Positions 25,726-35,435 are shown, numbered from the stretch's first letter. The stretch: 43,926 bases of DNA from Muribaculaceae bacterium (GCA_029057985.1 JAIDYR010000024.1:1-43926), one strand, 5' to 3'. Program-made: numbers and translations. The notes: generated from the sequence alone by a model not told the origin.

Positions 25726-27267
25726 ATGTCAACAACAATCGGTATAGTCTGCCTTATTGTAGGATTGGCGATCGGCTGGTTTGTAGCCCTTACCCAATCC
25801 CGCAAATCCGCGCAGTCTAAAGCAAATATTATCATCGACGAAGCCTCCCGCGAAGCTGACGTCATCAAGGAAAAGACCCTCCTGAAAGCTCGCGAGGAGG
25901 AAATGAAAATTGTAGGCGACGCCGAGCGCGCAGCGACCCAGCGCCTGTCGAAAGTTCAATCAGCTGAAGCGCGTGCGAAACAGCGCGAGATTCAACTCAA
26001 CCAGACCCAGCAGGATCTCAACCGCAAAAAGAAGGAAATCGATGCCCGCGCATCATCCCTCGATTCCAAGGAGAAGAATATCGATGCCCGCCATAAGGAA
26101 CTCGACACTCTGGTCAATGACGCCCGCACTGAACTTGAACGCATCTCGGGCCTTTCTGCCGATGAAGCACGCGAAAAGCTCGTGGAATCCCTTAAGGACG
26201 AAGCCAAGACTCAGGCGCAAGGTTACATCAACGATATTATCGACGACGCCAAACTGACCGCTTCTAAGGAAGCCAAGCGCATCGTCATTCAGTCAATCCA
26301 GCGGGTCGCAACAGAGACGGCAATCGAAAATTCAGTCACGGTCTTCCATATCGACAACGATGAGGTCAAAGGCCGCATCATCGGCCGGGAAGGGCGCAAT
26401 ATCCGCGCGCTTGAAGCTGCTACGGGCATCGAGATTATCGTCGATGACACTCCGGAAGCGATTGTCCTTTCAGGATTTGATCCGGTGCGCCGCGAGATAG
26501 CCCGCCTGGCTCTGCACCAGCTCGTTGTCGACGGACGCATCCATCCGGCCAGAATCGAGGAAGTAGTGGCAAAGGTGCGCAAGCAGGTCGAAGAAGAAAT
26601 AATCGAGACCGGCAAGCGTACAGCCATCGACCTGGGTATCCACGGACTTCATCCCGAGCTTATCCGAATGGTCGGAAAAATGAAATATCGCTCCTCCTAC
26701 GGACAGAACCTTCTGCAGCATGCCCGCGAGACTGCCAATCTCTGCGCTGTCATGGCATCTGAACTCGGGCTTAACCCGAAAAAAGCCCGTCGCGCAGGAC
26801 TTCTGCACGATATAGGCAAAGTACCCGACGACGAACCTGAGTTGCCGCACGCTATGCTCGGAATGAAACTTGCCGAAAAATTTAAGGAAAAGCCGGATAT
26901 CTGCAATGCCATAGGAGCCCACCACGATGAAATCGAAATGACTTCGCTCCTCGCACCCATCGTGCAGGTCTGCGATGCGATATCAGGCGCTCGCCCGGGT
27001 GTGCGCCGCGAAATAGTCGAAGCATATATCAAGCGCCTTAATGATCTTGAGCAACTCGCTCTATCATATCCGGGCGTCATAAAGACTTATGCTATCCAGG
27101 CAGGTCGCGAATTGCGCGTCATCGTCGGAGCCGACAAGATCACCGATGAAGATACAGAACGCCTGTCAGCAGAAATCGCCAAGAAGATTCAGGATGAGAT
27201 GACTTATCCCGGTCAGGTAAAAATCACTGTAATCCGCGAGACTCGAGCTGTAGCCTTCGCCAAATAA
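25726..27267 (+). CDS. rny: Ribonuclease Y
   Basis: 513 residues. RNase Y is a membrane-bound endoribonuclease that starts mRNA decay. In order: an N-terminal membrane helix ([20 protein letters not shown], 3-22), a long charged coiled coil to about residue 195, a KH domain (about 205-270; [20 protein letters not shown] contains the GxxG loop), then an HD domain with the pattern [23 protein letters not shown] and IGAHHDE. The C-terminal domain is complete. The RicT-like gene follows after 9 bases and is almost certainly co-transcribed. Confidence 0.97.
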   Translation: MSTTIGIVCLIVGLAIGWFVALTQSRKSAQSKANIIIDEASREADVIKEKTLLKAREEEMKIVGDAERAATQRLSKVQSAEARAKQREIQLNQTQQDLNRKKKEIDARASSLDSKEKNIDARHKELDTLVNDARTELERISGLSADEAREKLVESLKDEAKTQAQGYINDIIDDAKLTASKEAKRIVIQSIQRVATETAIENSVTVFHIDNDEVKGRIIGREGRNIRALEAATGIEIIVDDTPEAIVLSGFDPVRREIARLALHQLVVDGRIHPARIEEVVAKVRKQVEEEIIETGKRTAIDLGIHGLHPELIRMVGKMKYRSSYGQNLLQHARETANLCAVMASELGLNPKKARRAGLLHDIGKVPDDEPELPHAMLGMKLAEKFKEKPDICNAIGAHHDEIEMTSLLAPIVQVCDAISGARPGVRREIVEAYIKRLNDLEQLALSYPGVIKTYAIQAGRELRVIVGADKITDEDTERLSAEIAKKIQDEMTYPGQVKITVIRETRAVAFAK

Positions 27268-27276
27268 TACTGCCGC

Positions 27277-28755
27277 ATGAAGAAAAATACAGATCTTCGC
27301 GGCACTCTCCATGTCACTGACTGGCTCTCCGACATAAGCTATATCCGGGAGGATGAGGAGACGGAAATCGTGCAGGTTCTTTTCAAAAACACTCGCGCGG
27401 CTTTCTTCCGTAATCCCGACCGGATTCCCTTGAAAAAAGGAGATTGGGTGACTGTAGAGGCATCTCCGGGCCACGATATAGGGCGCGTCATGCTGACCGG
27501 TCCGCTCGTCCATCTCCAGATGAAGAAGGCCGGCAATGTCAAGGACTCTGATATTAAGAAAATATTCCGCAAGGCCTCGGAAGCCGACATTCAGAAGTTT
27601 GAAGAAGCAAGATCCAAGGAGCATACTACCATGATCCGCTCCCGCCAGATCGCGGCCGACCTGGGACTCAATATGAAGATCGGCGACGTCGAATATCAGG
27701 GCGACGGAATGAAGGCTATCTTCTATTATATCGCCGACGAACGCGTCGACTTCCGCAAGCTCATCCGTATTCTGGCGGATACATTCAAGGTCAGAATAGA
27801 GATGAAGCAGATAGGCGCCCGTCAGGAAGCCGGGCGCATCGGAGGAATCGGACCTTGCGGACGTCCGCTATGTTGCTCCTCCTGGATGTCGAGGTTCGTC
27901 AGCGTCGGCACCGGCGCCGCCCGCATCCAGGATCTTTCGATGAATCCTCAGAAACTTGCCGGACAATGCGGTAAACTTAAATGTTGCCTGAATTTCGAGA
28001 CAGACACATATGCTGAGGCCTCGAAAGATTTCCCCCCGAAAGATGCAGTGCTCGTCACTATGGATCAGGAATACTTCCAATTCAAGACCGACATTCTTGC
28101 AAGGACCATTACTTATTCCACTGACAAACACGCTGCCGTCAATCTGGTCACGATCTCTACCGACCGCGCCAAAGAAATCATCGAAATCAATAAACGCGGA
28201 GAAAAACCGGAGCAACTTGAAGCCGAGAAGGTAGCGGCCCCGCCACGGCAGGAATACGTTGAACTCGTAGGACAGGATTCACTGACCCGCTTCGACAAAA
28301 AGAAAAAGAAGAAAAAAGGGAAGCAGCAATCCGAACTAAAGAAAGAGAATCCCTCACGCAAGCAGAAAGAGGCATCGGAGCGCAAATCAAAAGACAACTT
28401 AAAGGATAATTCCTTAAAAGAAGGGCTCCGTCAGAAATCAAAGGATAATCGTGATTCCGGCCGAAAGAAGAATCCTAAAGATGGCGCGCAAGCCAACTCT
28501 AAAGATTCCGACCGGCAAAAATCTCAATCCGAAGGTCGACCGAAGGCTAAAGATGGCAATTCAGTCAAGGAGCACCGGATTGATCAGCCCAAAGCAAAGG
28601 ATAACAATTCTCAGAAGCCAAAACGTAATAAAAAGCCTGCTTCACGAAAAAGCCGACAGGAAGTAACGGACAATCAACCCGTGCCTGACAATTCCGGGCC
28701 TGTCAGGAAACAGTATGGAGCTATCCCCGGTTCCGAAAAGAGCCAACGTAAATAA
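27277..28755 (+). CDS. PSP1-domain protein, RicT (YaaT)-like, with a basic tail
   Basis: 492 residues. The PSP1 core spans about 20-320. Two Cys clusters stand out: GPCGRPLCCSSWM (about 195-206) and GQCGKLKCCLNFE (about 230-242). In Bacillus RicT, Cys residues of this kind help hold Fe-S clusters of the RicA-RicF-RicT (Y) complex that partners RNase Y. No RicA or RicF gene is nearby. Residues about 340-490 form a very basic, low-complexity tail with repeated KDN/KDG/SKD units (KDNLKDNSLKEG, PKAKDGNS, PKAKDNNS), probably disordered and perhaps RNA-binding. It lies 9 bases after rny and 41 before gldH. Confidence 0.9.
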   Translation: MKKNTDLRGTLHVTDWLSDISYIREDEETEIVQVLFKNTRAAFFRNPDRIPLKKGDWVTVEASPGHDIGRVMLTGPLVHLQMKKAGNVKDSDIKKIFRKASEADIQKFEEARSKEHTTMIRSRQIAADLGLNMKIGDVEYQGDGMKAIFYYIADERVDFRKLIRILADTFKVRIEMKQIGARQEAGRIGGIGPCGRPLCCSSWMSRFVSVGTGAARIQDLSMNPQKLAGQCGKLKCCLNFETDTYAEASKDFPPKDAVLVTMDQEYFQFKTDILARTITYSTDKHAAVNLVTISTDRAKEIIEINKRGEKPEQLEAEKVAAPPRQEYVELVGQDSLTRFDKKKKKKKGKQQSELKKENPSRKQKEASERKSKDNLKDNSLKEGLRQKSKDNRDSGRKKNPKDGAQANSKDSDRQKSQSEGRPKAKDGNSVKEHRIDQPKAKDNNSQKPKRNKKPASRKSRQEVTDNQPVPDNSGPVRKQYGAIPGSEKSQRK

Positions 28756-28796
28756 CCCTATCGACTGTATTCTCGAATCAGCTTGAATCCGATGAT

Positions 28797-29351
28797 ATGA
28801 GATTACGCTTCCATGACATATCAATTATCATAGGCATCCTGTCGCTAATAACGGCGACAGGATGTCGTGATGATATAAAATGGAGTGAATCGCGGAAGAT
28901 ATCATCTGAAGGATGGACTCCCGATCAGGTAATCGAATTCAATCTTGATCCGGCGGCATATCAGCCGAAGCCTGAAAATCGCTTCGCAGAATTGACGGCC
29001 AGAGCCATGGGAGATACTCTTCCCCGCTGTCTTGGAAATTATCAGGCTGTCCTGGCTGTCAGATATCTGGATAAATGTAATGTCGCCCGACTCGACCTGA
29101 TAATCGAGAAAGCCGGACTTGACGAATCCATTGTCACGGATACCCTCCGCATCCCCCTCTATTACGATGACGGAAATCCCGTCGGAAAAGGGAGGCTGGG
29201 AATTTTCGAGGCATCTGTCGTCCTGCCGGGATTCCGTGTAAGCAACGGAACTATACTGTCATTGCGGCCGGCGACTGATACCGACACAATCCGCGGCATA
29301 TCCGATATTACTCTTCTTCTTAGCCAAAACCCTGAATCGCAAGAAATATAA
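28797..29351 (+). CDS. gldH: GldH-family lipoprotein
   Basis: 184 residues. The signal sequence ends in ATGC (Cys23), so it is a predicted lipoprotein. The body has the beta-rich pattern of GldH (YQAVLAVRYLDKCNVARLDLIIE, RLGIFEASVVLPGFRV), and the gene order PSP1 then gldH is a known Bacteroidota arrangement. GldH supports gliding in Flavobacterium, but homologues occur in non-gliding Bacteroidales, where the role is unclear. It may share the transcript of rny and the PSP1 gene. Confidence 0.85.
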   Translation: MRLRFHDISIIIGILSLITATGCRDDIKWSESRKISSEGWTPDQVIEFNLDPAAYQPKPENRFAELTARAMGDTLPRCLGNYQAVLAVRYLDKCNVARLDLIIEKAGLDESIVTDTLRIPLYYDDGNPVGKGRLGIFEASVVLPGFRVSNGTILSLRPATDTDTIRGISDITLLLSQNPESQEI

Positions 29352-29392
29352 TTATTTTTCCTGAAAGATTTTAAGACCCAATTTTAAAAATT

Positions 29393-30565
29393 ATGCGTAA
29401 GATTACTTCAGATATTACTTTCATCGGCACTGACGATGATAACCTCGACCTCTTTGAAGCTCAGTACCCTCTGACATCCGGCATTTCTTATAATTCTTTC
29501 ATTATTCAGGATGAGAAGATTGCAATCGTAGATGCCGTCGATATCAGGAGAATCGATGACTGGATCGCCAATATCGACTCTATTCTTCACGATGGGACTC
29601 AGCCCGACTATCTCATCATCCATCACATGGAGCCGGATCATTCGGGTGGAGTACGCACTCTGCTTGCCAAATATCCTGATCTTAAAATAGTCTGCACCCG
29701 CCAGGCCGCGGCAATGCTTGCGAATTTCTTCGAAGATATCGATTTCTCCGATAATGTGATGACCGTAGCCGACGGCGAGACGCTTTCACTCGGACGCCAC
29801 GAACTTAAATTTCTGACTGCTCCAATGGTGCATTGGCCTGAAGTCATGATGACAGTCGATCTGACGGAAGGGATTCTATTCTCTTCAGATGCATTCGGAT
29901 CTTTTGCGATGTCATCTTCCGTAGATGCATGGCCTACGGAAGCCCGCAGATATTATTCCAACATTGTCGGACGCTTCGGGGCCAATGTCCAGGCCATTCT
30001 CAAGAAAGTAGGCGCTCATGATATAAAGATGATAGCTCCGCTTCACGGTCCGATACTATCTGAAAATCTTGATTATTATCTGGGACTCTACGACAAATGG
30101 AGTCGCTACCAACCGGAAGATCGCGGAGTGCTCGTACTCTATGCCTCAATCTATGGAGGGACTGCCGACGCTGCCCGCCGACTCGCTTCCATGCTTGATA
30201 GAGCCGGAGCGGGCGATGTCGTATTGATGGATCTCTGCCGCCATGACGTCTCATACGCTCTGGCTGAGGCCTGGCGACTTTCCGGACTTATGCTCTGCTC
30301 AGTGACCTATGATGCCGATGTCTTCCCCGCAATGCATAATTTCCTCCATCATATAGAGCAAAAGAAACTGACCGGACGATACATCGGCATAATGGGCAAC
30401 GGATCATGGGCGCCCGCCGCAACTCAGGTAATGACAAAGGCGATAGAAGGGATGAAGAATATGGAGATTCTCCAGCCCGTCATCACTCTCAAGAGTCGTC
30501 TTCATAAAGCTGACATTCCTGATCTTCTCCAACTTGCAGACGCTTTCTCAAAGGAAAATTTGTAA
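29393..30565 (+). CDS. FprA-family A-type flavoprotein (flavodiiron protein)
   Basis: 390 residues. A metallo-beta-lactamase-like domain (about 1-245) carries the di-iron motif HMEPDH at 78-83, the next His in APMVHWPE (about 145) and the Asp in LFSSDAFGS (about 165). A further His lies in IAPLHGPIL. A flavodoxin domain (about 255-390) binds FMN with VLYASIYGGTADAA. Such enzymes reduce oxygen or nitric oxide to protect anaerobes. There is no rubredoxin domain, so a separate electron donor is needed. It stands about 40 bases after gldH, with no obvious promoter of its own. Confidence 0.95.
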   Translation: MRKITSDITFIGTDDDNLDLFEAQYPLTSGISYNSFIIQDEKIAIVDAVDIRRIDDWIANIDSILHDGTQPDYLIIHHMEPDHSGGVRTLLAKYPDLKIVCTRQAAAMLANFFEDIDFSDNVMTVADGETLSLGRHELKFLTAPMVHWPEVMMTVDLTEGILFSSDAFGSFAMSSSVDAWPTEARRYYSNIVGRFGANVQAILKKVGAHDIKMIAPLHGPILSENLDYYLGLYDKWSRYQPEDRGVLVLYASIYGGTADAARRLASMLDRAGAGDVVLMDLCRHDVSYALAEAWRLSGLMLCSVTYDADVFPAMHNFLHHIEQKKLTGRYIGIMGNGSWAPAATQVMTKAIEGMKNMEILQPVITLKSRLHKADIPDLLQLADAFSKENL

Positions 30566-30595
30566 TCATTCGTTTTCTGTAATCTTTCATTGAGG

Positions 30596-30970
30596 ATGAC
30601 AGCGTTTTACACTATTCTGCTGCTTATAATATCCAACATTTTCATGACCCTGGCTTGGTATGGCCATCTGAAAATGCAGGATCTGAAATGGATATCGAAT
30701 ACTACGCCTCTGGTGATCGTTGTGCTGATATCCTGGGGAATCGCCCTTATGGAATATTTCTGTCAGGTCCCGGCCAACAGGATGGGGTTCACCGGCAACG
30801 GAGGCCCCTTCTCCCTTATGCAGCTGAAGGTCATCCAGGAGGCGATCACATTGGTGATCTTCACGGTCTTCACCGTAGTATTCTTTCGCGGCGAAACCCT
30901 CCACTGGAATCACTTCGCTGCATTCGTATGTCTTATTATGGCGGTCTGGCTCGTTTTCCTGAAAACTTGA
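30596..30970 (+). CDS. DUF486 (DMT-like) small membrane protein
   Basis: 124 residues from the ATG at 30596; a TTG two codons upstream gives a 126-residue form and overlaps a possible ribosome site (TGAGG). Four membrane helices are seen (about 4-20, 36-54, 76-96, 104-122), with the motif ALMEYFCQVPANRMGF after the second. This fits DUF486, a half-size relative of the drug/metabolite transporters that should work as a dimer. The substrate is unknown. The next gene starts 6 bases past its stop. Confidence 0.85.
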   Translation: MTAFYTILLLIISNIFMTLAWYGHLKMQDLKWISNTTPLVIVVLISWGIALMEYFCQVPANRMGFTGNGGPFSLMQLKVIQEAITLVIFTVFTVVFFRGETLHWNHFAAFVCLIMAVWLVFLKT

Positions 30971-30976
30971 TGTGAT

Positions 30977-31612
30977 ATGACGTTTGTTAGACTCATTGCG
31001 GTTACGATTCTGGGCGCGACCCTGCTTATCGCAGGCAGTTGCTCCGGAAATAACTCAAAGGATGAAATCGCCGACTCTTTGACTATGGCAAAAGAGTACA
31101 CTCCTGATTTCTATCAGGAATGGCACCGCGCATCAAAACTTGAGTTCGCTTCGATGACTGTCACCAAGACAGTGACGACCGAGCGCACTGCATGGTATAA
31201 AGTCGGGGAGCGGATAGCTGTCTATTCCTTTGATATCTATCTCAGGGCATTCGTAGATATGGATAAGCTTCAGCCCTCTGACATATCGGTAGATGATACT
31301 GACAGGGTGATCCGCATAAAGCTCCCTCCCGTGCAGTCCGAGATAGCAGGCCGAGCAAGCGAACTGAAAGAGGAATATGAAAATATAGGCATATTCCGCA
31401 GCCGACCCGATTCCCGCGAACGCGCAACTCTCAAAGAGAAGGCCAACGAAGACTTCCGTAAAGAATTCTCCAATAATCCTGTATATCGCCGCGAACTCGA
31501 ATCTACAGCTCTGCGAAAGGCTCATGCCTATTTCGAAGCTCTTGGAGAAGCCGCGGGGTATCGCGTCGAATTTGTCGACGATGCTTTGCCTGTTAAGAAA
31601 ATAGAACGATAA
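30977..31612 (+). CDS. DUF4230 protein, lipoprotein form
   Basis: 211 residues. A lipoprotein signal ends in IAGSC (Cys about 23). The body matches DUF4230: an early SMTVTKTVTTERTAWYKVGERIAVYSFDIYLRAFVDM-like beta segment (given in part), then DRVIRIKLPPVQSEI, and a charged C-terminal helix region ending in ALGEAAGYRVEFVDD. DUF4230 proteins have no known reaction. It is followed after 17 bases by a second DUF4230 gene, anchored differently, so the pair may work together at the membrane. Confidence 0.8.
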   Translation: MTFVRLIAVTILGATLLIAGSCSGNNSKDEIADSLTMAKEYTPDFYQEWHRASKLEFASMTVTKTVTTERTAWYKVGERIAVYSFDIYLRAFVDMDKLQPSDISVDDTDRVIRIKLPPVQSEIAGRASELKEEYENIGIFRSRPDSRERATLKEKANEDFRKEFSNNPVYRRELESTALRKAHAYFEALGEAAGYRVEFVDDALPVKKIER

Positions 31613-31629
31613 GATAATATCATCTCACG

Positions 31630-32223
31630 TTGAAGACACTCCGCAATTATATCATACTCATCCTTATTATCTGCGCTGCCGGCGCAGGCATCTATCTCTG
31701 GCTGCGCTCACGTCTTCCGGAGCCTCAGGAGAAAATCACTATAGAGGAAGGGAAGATCGTCGATCTGCGGCCGATCGCGGATCTATGCGCAATGCAGATA
31801 TATCGGGAGACTTTCGTCAGCGACACTATAAATAACCGCGTTATCTACGGAATCCAGAAGCAACAGGCCCGAATCTCTTTCGACATCGAGGACTTTCCCG
31901 CTCAGGTTAAAGCCGCGGTGCTACCCGGCGATTCTGTAGCCGGAGATACTCTCCGGCTGAAACTGCCCAAAGAAAAAGTTGAAGTATTTGAATCGACCGA
32001 ACCCAACTCCTGGAGAGTAATAGACACAAAGAGCCTGCGCCTATTCGAATCCTCAAAGATGACTCAGGCCGAAGAAAACATGGCGAAACGCCATGCTATA
32101 GAACGCACACGCAAGAATCTCTATAAGGATGGTTCAGTAATACGCGCACGCCACGAAGCTGCCGTAACTCTAACCCGGATGGCTTCGGCTATGACCGGAC
32201 GTCCGGTTATTGTTGTTGAATGA
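31630..32223 (+). CDS. DUF4230 protein, membrane-helix form
   Basis: 197 residues. The N-terminus is one membrane helix (NYIILILIICAAGAGIYLWL, 6-25) without a lipobox. The rest follows DUF4230 (IVDLRPIADLCAMQIYRETF, RVIYGIQKQQARISFDIEDF, DTLRLKLPKEKVEVFES). It is a diverged paralogue of the preceding gene. The start is a TTG (TTGAAGACA); no ATG in frame precedes the membrane helix, so TTG is the best choice. It converges on the thiN-type gene with a 38-base gap. Confidence 0.78.
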   Translation: MKTLRNYIILILIICAAGAGIYLWLRSRLPEPQEKITIEEGKIVDLRPIADLCAMQIYRETFVSDTINNRVIYGIQKQQARISFDIEDFPAQVKAAVLPGDSVAGDTLRLKLPKEKVEVFESTEPNSWRVIDTKSLRLFESSKMTQAEENMAKRHAIERTRKNLYKDGSVIRARHEAAVTLTRMASAMTGRPVIVVE

Positions 32224-32261
32224 TTTCAGGCAATCAATCGGAGATCATGTAAGATTAGCAA

Positions 32262-32903
32262 TCAATCATTTTCGGCGGAATAGTTCAGGAATACGAGATA
32301 ATCCCCATCAGCCCGAATCGTGAAACTATCGGCGATAGTCTCATTGAGCGTCCCCTCCCACCAGTTACGAAAATCCCTCAACGGCCAGCGCAGGCCCTCC
32401 GATGACATGCAGGAGGCGCCGAAATTGAATACCGAGATTTGAGTGCCGGGGGGACAGTGAAATTCCCTGTCGCCATTGACGGCGATAAAGACTCCATAGT
32501 CGGTATAGGCCCGGGCATCGATTCCTCGACGGAGATATTCTATCAGAAGACTTATATTTCCAAGAGTATGATCCTCTCGCTTACCGGTCGCTCCGAGGAT
32601 TGCGATCTTCCTGATCCCTTTTGAATAGAGATATCTGACTGATTTAGTCTGGTCATTCGTATCCTGATCAGGAAACTTACGCAGGATATCGGCATGAAGT
32701 CTTCGATTCTCCGAAGATATAGAATCGCAGTCTCCTACTATTCGCCATGGGCGCCGGCCCGATAGAAGATACCTGTCGGCGGCTCCGTCGCAACAGACAA
32801 TTCTGTCCGTCCGGCGTAACATTTCCAACGCCGTCTCTTGCGAAGGAAATTCCCCGGCATCTACCACTACCGCCTCCGGCCAAAAATCAATTATGGTATT
32901 CAT
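32262..32903 (-). CDS. Thiamine pyrophosphokinase
   Basis: 213 residues. It moves pyrophosphate from ATP to thiamine, making the cofactor ThDP in the cytoplasm. The family motifs are in order: CCDGAADRYL (about 38-47), VGDCDSIS (56-63), FPDQDTNDQTKSVRYL (about 77-92) and LGATGKREDHTLGN (about 103-116). A C-terminal beta domain (about 145-213) binds thiamine. It is a salvage enzyme, and no thiamine synthesis genes are nearby. The MFS gene ends 46 bases upstream on the same strand, so co-transcription is possible. Confidence 0.95.
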   Translation of the reverse strand: MNTIIDFWPEAVVVDAGEFPSQETALEMLRRTDRIVCCDGAADRYLLSGRRPWRIVGDCDSISSENRRLHADILRKFPDQDTNDQTKSVRYLYSKGIRKIAILGATGKREDHTLGNISLLIEYLRRGIDARAYTDYGVFIAVNGDREFHCPPGTQISVFNFGASCMSSEGLRWPLRDFRNWWEGTLNETIADSFTIRADGDYLVFLNYSAEND

Positions 32904-32949
32904 TGCATTCTCTTTTAATTCTTAATCCCGACAGATAAACGGCGCTTGA

Positions 32950-34191
32950 TCATTTCCCCGTCTTCCATACAAAAGACTTACGCTTCAGAATGCCGATGAT
33001 GAAGATAACGCCCAGAATCCCGGCATTCAGGAAATATGGGAAATTGGCCGAATGATTATCGAAGACCCATTGGAAGAATTCTACGACTACCGGCAGGCAG
33101 GCTATTGCCACATAATTACCTGTCAAGGTATAGGAGAAATACTTTGTCGAGGCTTCCTTATTTGGAGCGAGCTGAGTCGTCTTATTATAAATTATCGGCT
33201 GGAAGAATCCATAGCCGAGTCCAATCAGCAATACCCCTATAATATAAGTGCTCATTGTATGCATGAATCCCATTACGAGCAATCCGGCAGTCATTATCAG
33301 GATGCAACCATACAATGCCGTGCGTCCCAGCAATCTCACGTAGGGAGTAAGACTGAATCCTCCGATCATTGCTGTCACATAGAACATGGCGGTTGCCACG
33401 CCTACCTGCGATGTAGAAAGGCCATAATGCTTCATCGTAAAGGGCAGATAATACGTAAAGACCATGGATGTGGCTGTCAGTCCGATATACAGCAATATGA
33501 CGCCTCCCAGCATAAGGAGCGGACGCTTGAACCGGACTTCAGGAGTCTCCTGTTGATTCGCAATCTTGGTCTTGGCATCATTCCCATCGGATTTCCCCTC
33601 TTGCAGATGGCCTTTTATGAAACTGTTGGTCATAAACGGAAGAAGTAAGAGTGGAATTATCGGCACGAGATATACCAGGAATGCATCGTGCCAGCTACGC
33701 CCGGCAGCCCAACCGACGAAAATTGTGGCCAGAATGACTATGCCGTTGGATGTGCCGGATTTAAAACCGAGCACTTTGGCTTTCTGATCGCCATAAAACC
33801 ATTCCGAAAGCAACCCGGCCGCAATCGGGACTATAAGACCGCAGCCTATACCGAGCAACGCTCCCAAACCTACGAGTAACGGCATCGAATCAGCGAAAAA
33901 GTAGAGTATGCCGGAGATAAGGAAGATCGATAGTCCGATTGCAAGGATTGCTGTCTGATTGCGCACGTTGGTAATTTTGCCGGATACGAGAATCATGGGT
34001 ATGATTACGAGATTCGGCAGTAGAGTAAGCAACTGCAGTTCGAGGCGACTTGCATGCGGGAAAAGGTCGGCAAGCTTGCCGAGCAATGGCGAGACTGCTA
34101 ATCCGGGAAGATTGACAGTCAGCGAAACAGACAGCAAAGCTATCAGAGAAATGAGAGGCAACGCCCCTCGCCCGTCAGATACATACTTCAT
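32950..34191 (-). CDS. MFS transporter
   Basis: 413 residues from the ATG at 34191, with twelve membrane helices of the major facilitator superfamily in two halves. The central polar loop (about 190-220) reads KGHLQEGKSDGNDAKTKI. An earlier ATG at 34251 would add 20 residues (MLYIYNKEKRGRS...) that do not look like an MFS start, so I prefer 34191, at MKYVSDGRG; the longer form cannot be ruled out. No loop motif allows a substrate call. The neighbour downstream is the thiamine pyrophosphokinase, so a thiamine or related substrate is possible but only by position. Confidence 0.85.
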   Translation of the reverse strand: MKYVSDGRGALPLISLIALLSVSLTVNLPGLAVSPLLGKLADLFPHASRLELQLLTLLPNLVIIPMILVSGKITNVRNQTAILAIGLSIFLISGILYFFADSMPLLVGLGALLGIGCGLIVPIAAGLLSEWFYGDQKAKVLGFKSGTSNGIVILATIFVGWAAGRSWHDAFLVYLVPIIPLLLLPFMTNSFIKGHLQEGKSDGNDAKTKIANQQETPEVRFKRPLLMLGGVILLYIGLTATSMVFTYYLPFTMKHYGLSTSQVGVATAMFYVTAMIGGFSLTPYVRLLGRTALYGCILIMTAGLLVMGFMHTMSTYIIGVLLIGLGYGFFQPIIYNKTTQLAPNKEASTKYFSYTLTGNYVAIACLPVVVEFFQWVFDNHSANFPYFLNAGILGVIFIIGILKRKSFVWKTGK

Positions 34192-34326
34192 AAGCGCAAC
34201 AGTTTTAGTGATACTTCTTCCCCTTTTCTCCTTATTATAAATATATAACATTGCAAATGGACATAAAGATAACGCTTATGTGCAAAATATGAATATTTTC
34301 GTGGATATCTCTTTTTTGAAAATAAT

Positions 34327-34357
34327 TTTGTATATACTCAAAGGTTTATTACCTTTG
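34327..34357 (+). promoter_or_regulatory. Promoter for the carbonic anhydrase gene
   Basis: TTTG (34327-34330), 19 bases, TACCTTTG (34350-34357): a full consensus match. The leader is about 40 bases. Confidence 0.75.
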
Positions 34358-34402
34358 TAACTGAATCATTTCAAACCACCATATTGTAATATCGCCATTG
34401 CC

Positions 34403-34951
34403 ATGATACAGGAAATTAAGGATTTTAACAGGAAATTTGTTGAGAACCGAGAGTATGAACGTTTTGCTACCAGCAAGTATCCGGATAAGAAGATTGCTAT
34501 TGTCACTTGCATGGATACGCGTCTGATAGAACTGCTCCCCGCTGCATTGGGATTCCGCAACGGAGACGTGAAAATCATCAAGAATGCCGGCGCCACAATA
34601 GTTAATCCTTTCGACTCAACGATGCGCTCCCTGCTCATAGCTGTCTACGAATTGGGAGTAAATGAAATAATGGTTATCGGGCATACCGGCTGCGGAGTCC
34701 AGGGAATGGATGCTTCCGAAATGCTCCATCTCATGAAGGAGCGAGGAGTAAGCGAAGAACACATCACCCTGATGGAACATTGCGGCATCAATCTGCGCGA
34801 ATGGCTTCATGGCTTCGAAGATACGGATGCCGCCATCCAGGAGACCGTAGACCTCATCGCCCATCATCCTCTTATGCCACCCGAAGGCATCAACGTGCAG
34901 GGCTTCGTCATGGACAGCTACACCGGCGAACTCCGCCATATCGAACCATAA
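34403..34951 (+). CDS. Beta-carbonic anhydrase
   Basis: 182 residues. It interconverts CO2 and bicarbonate in the cytoplasm. The zinc ligands and active-site pair are in place: C36, D38 and R40 in TCMDTR, H94 and C97 in GHTGCG. It is a short form like the clade of small bacterial beta-CAs (KNAGATI at 60-66 and the late VQGFVMDSYTGEL are typical). It has its own promoter and stands alone between minus-strand genes. Confidence 0.95.
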   Translation: MIQEIKDFNRKFVENREYERFATSKYPDKKIAIVTCMDTRLIELLPAALGFRNGDVKIIKNAGATIVNPFDSTMRSLLIAVYELGVNEIMVIGHTGCGVQGMDASEMLHLMKERGVSEEHITLMEHCGINLREWLHGFEDTDAAIQETVDLIAHHPLMPPEGINVQGFVMDSYTGELRHIEP

Positions 34952-35008
34952 CATAGGCTATTATGCCATAGTATAACAGGTAAGGAGAGCGCTTCATTAG
35001 TATATGAA

Positions 35009-35050
35009 GTGTCCTAAATAAGCATTCCGCAAAACGCTTGTTTAGGACAC
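35009..35050. repeat. 15-bp inverted repeat between convergent genes
   Basis: GTGTCCTAAATAAGC (35009-35023) pairs with GCTTGTTTAGGACAC (35036-35050) with one G-U pair. It lies between the converging carbonic anhydrase and PAS genes and is likely a shared terminator, although neither side has a T run. Confidence 0.5.
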
Positions 35051-35060
35051 ATCCGGACTT

Positions 35061-35411
35061 TTATCTAACGTAGTGAGGAAGTTCTTCCGGGATGATCATG
35101 GAGAGTTCGACGAGACCTCCGGGCATTCCGTCGGCTTTTTTCCAGGTCGTCTGATAAATCATCTTTCTCTTCCCCTCTTTGGAAATCGTATAAGCATTGG
35201 ATCCTCCCTCTTCAAGCAGCCTGCGGATTATCCCGCGCGAGCGATCGTTGTGGTAATCCATTATATTATGTCCGATAAGATCGGCCCCTCCGCGGGAGGC
35301 AAAAGTCTGACGCGAGCGTTCATTCATAAAGATTATCCGGCAGTCGCAATCGACAACGGTCACCGCACAGTCCATTCCATAGGCCCATTCGGGTAAAAAT
35401 TCCTTTTCCAT
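35061..35411 (-). CDS. Small stand-alone PAS-domain protein
   Basis: 116 residues made of one PAS fold: the first strand CAVTVVDCDCRIIFMNERSRQTF (about 16-38), helix region GGADLIGHNIMDYH, then the later strands RKMIYQTTWKK and GGLVELSMIIPEE. There is no kinase, cyclase or DNA-binding part, so it must signal through another protein or bind a ligand alone. Three Cys lie at about 15-24 (DCAVTVVDCDC). A 47-bp element shared with the MFS gene at 35520-36737 lies 25 bases upstream of its ATG. Confidence 0.85.
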   Translation of the reverse strand: MEKEFLPEWAYGMDCAVTVVDCDCRIIFMNERSRQTFASRGGADLIGHNIMDYHNDRSRGIIRRLLEEGGSNAYTISKEGKRKMIYQTTWKKADGMPGGLVELSMIIPEELPHYVR

Positions 35412-35435
35412 ATTGAATTAATATTCTTAAGTAAA

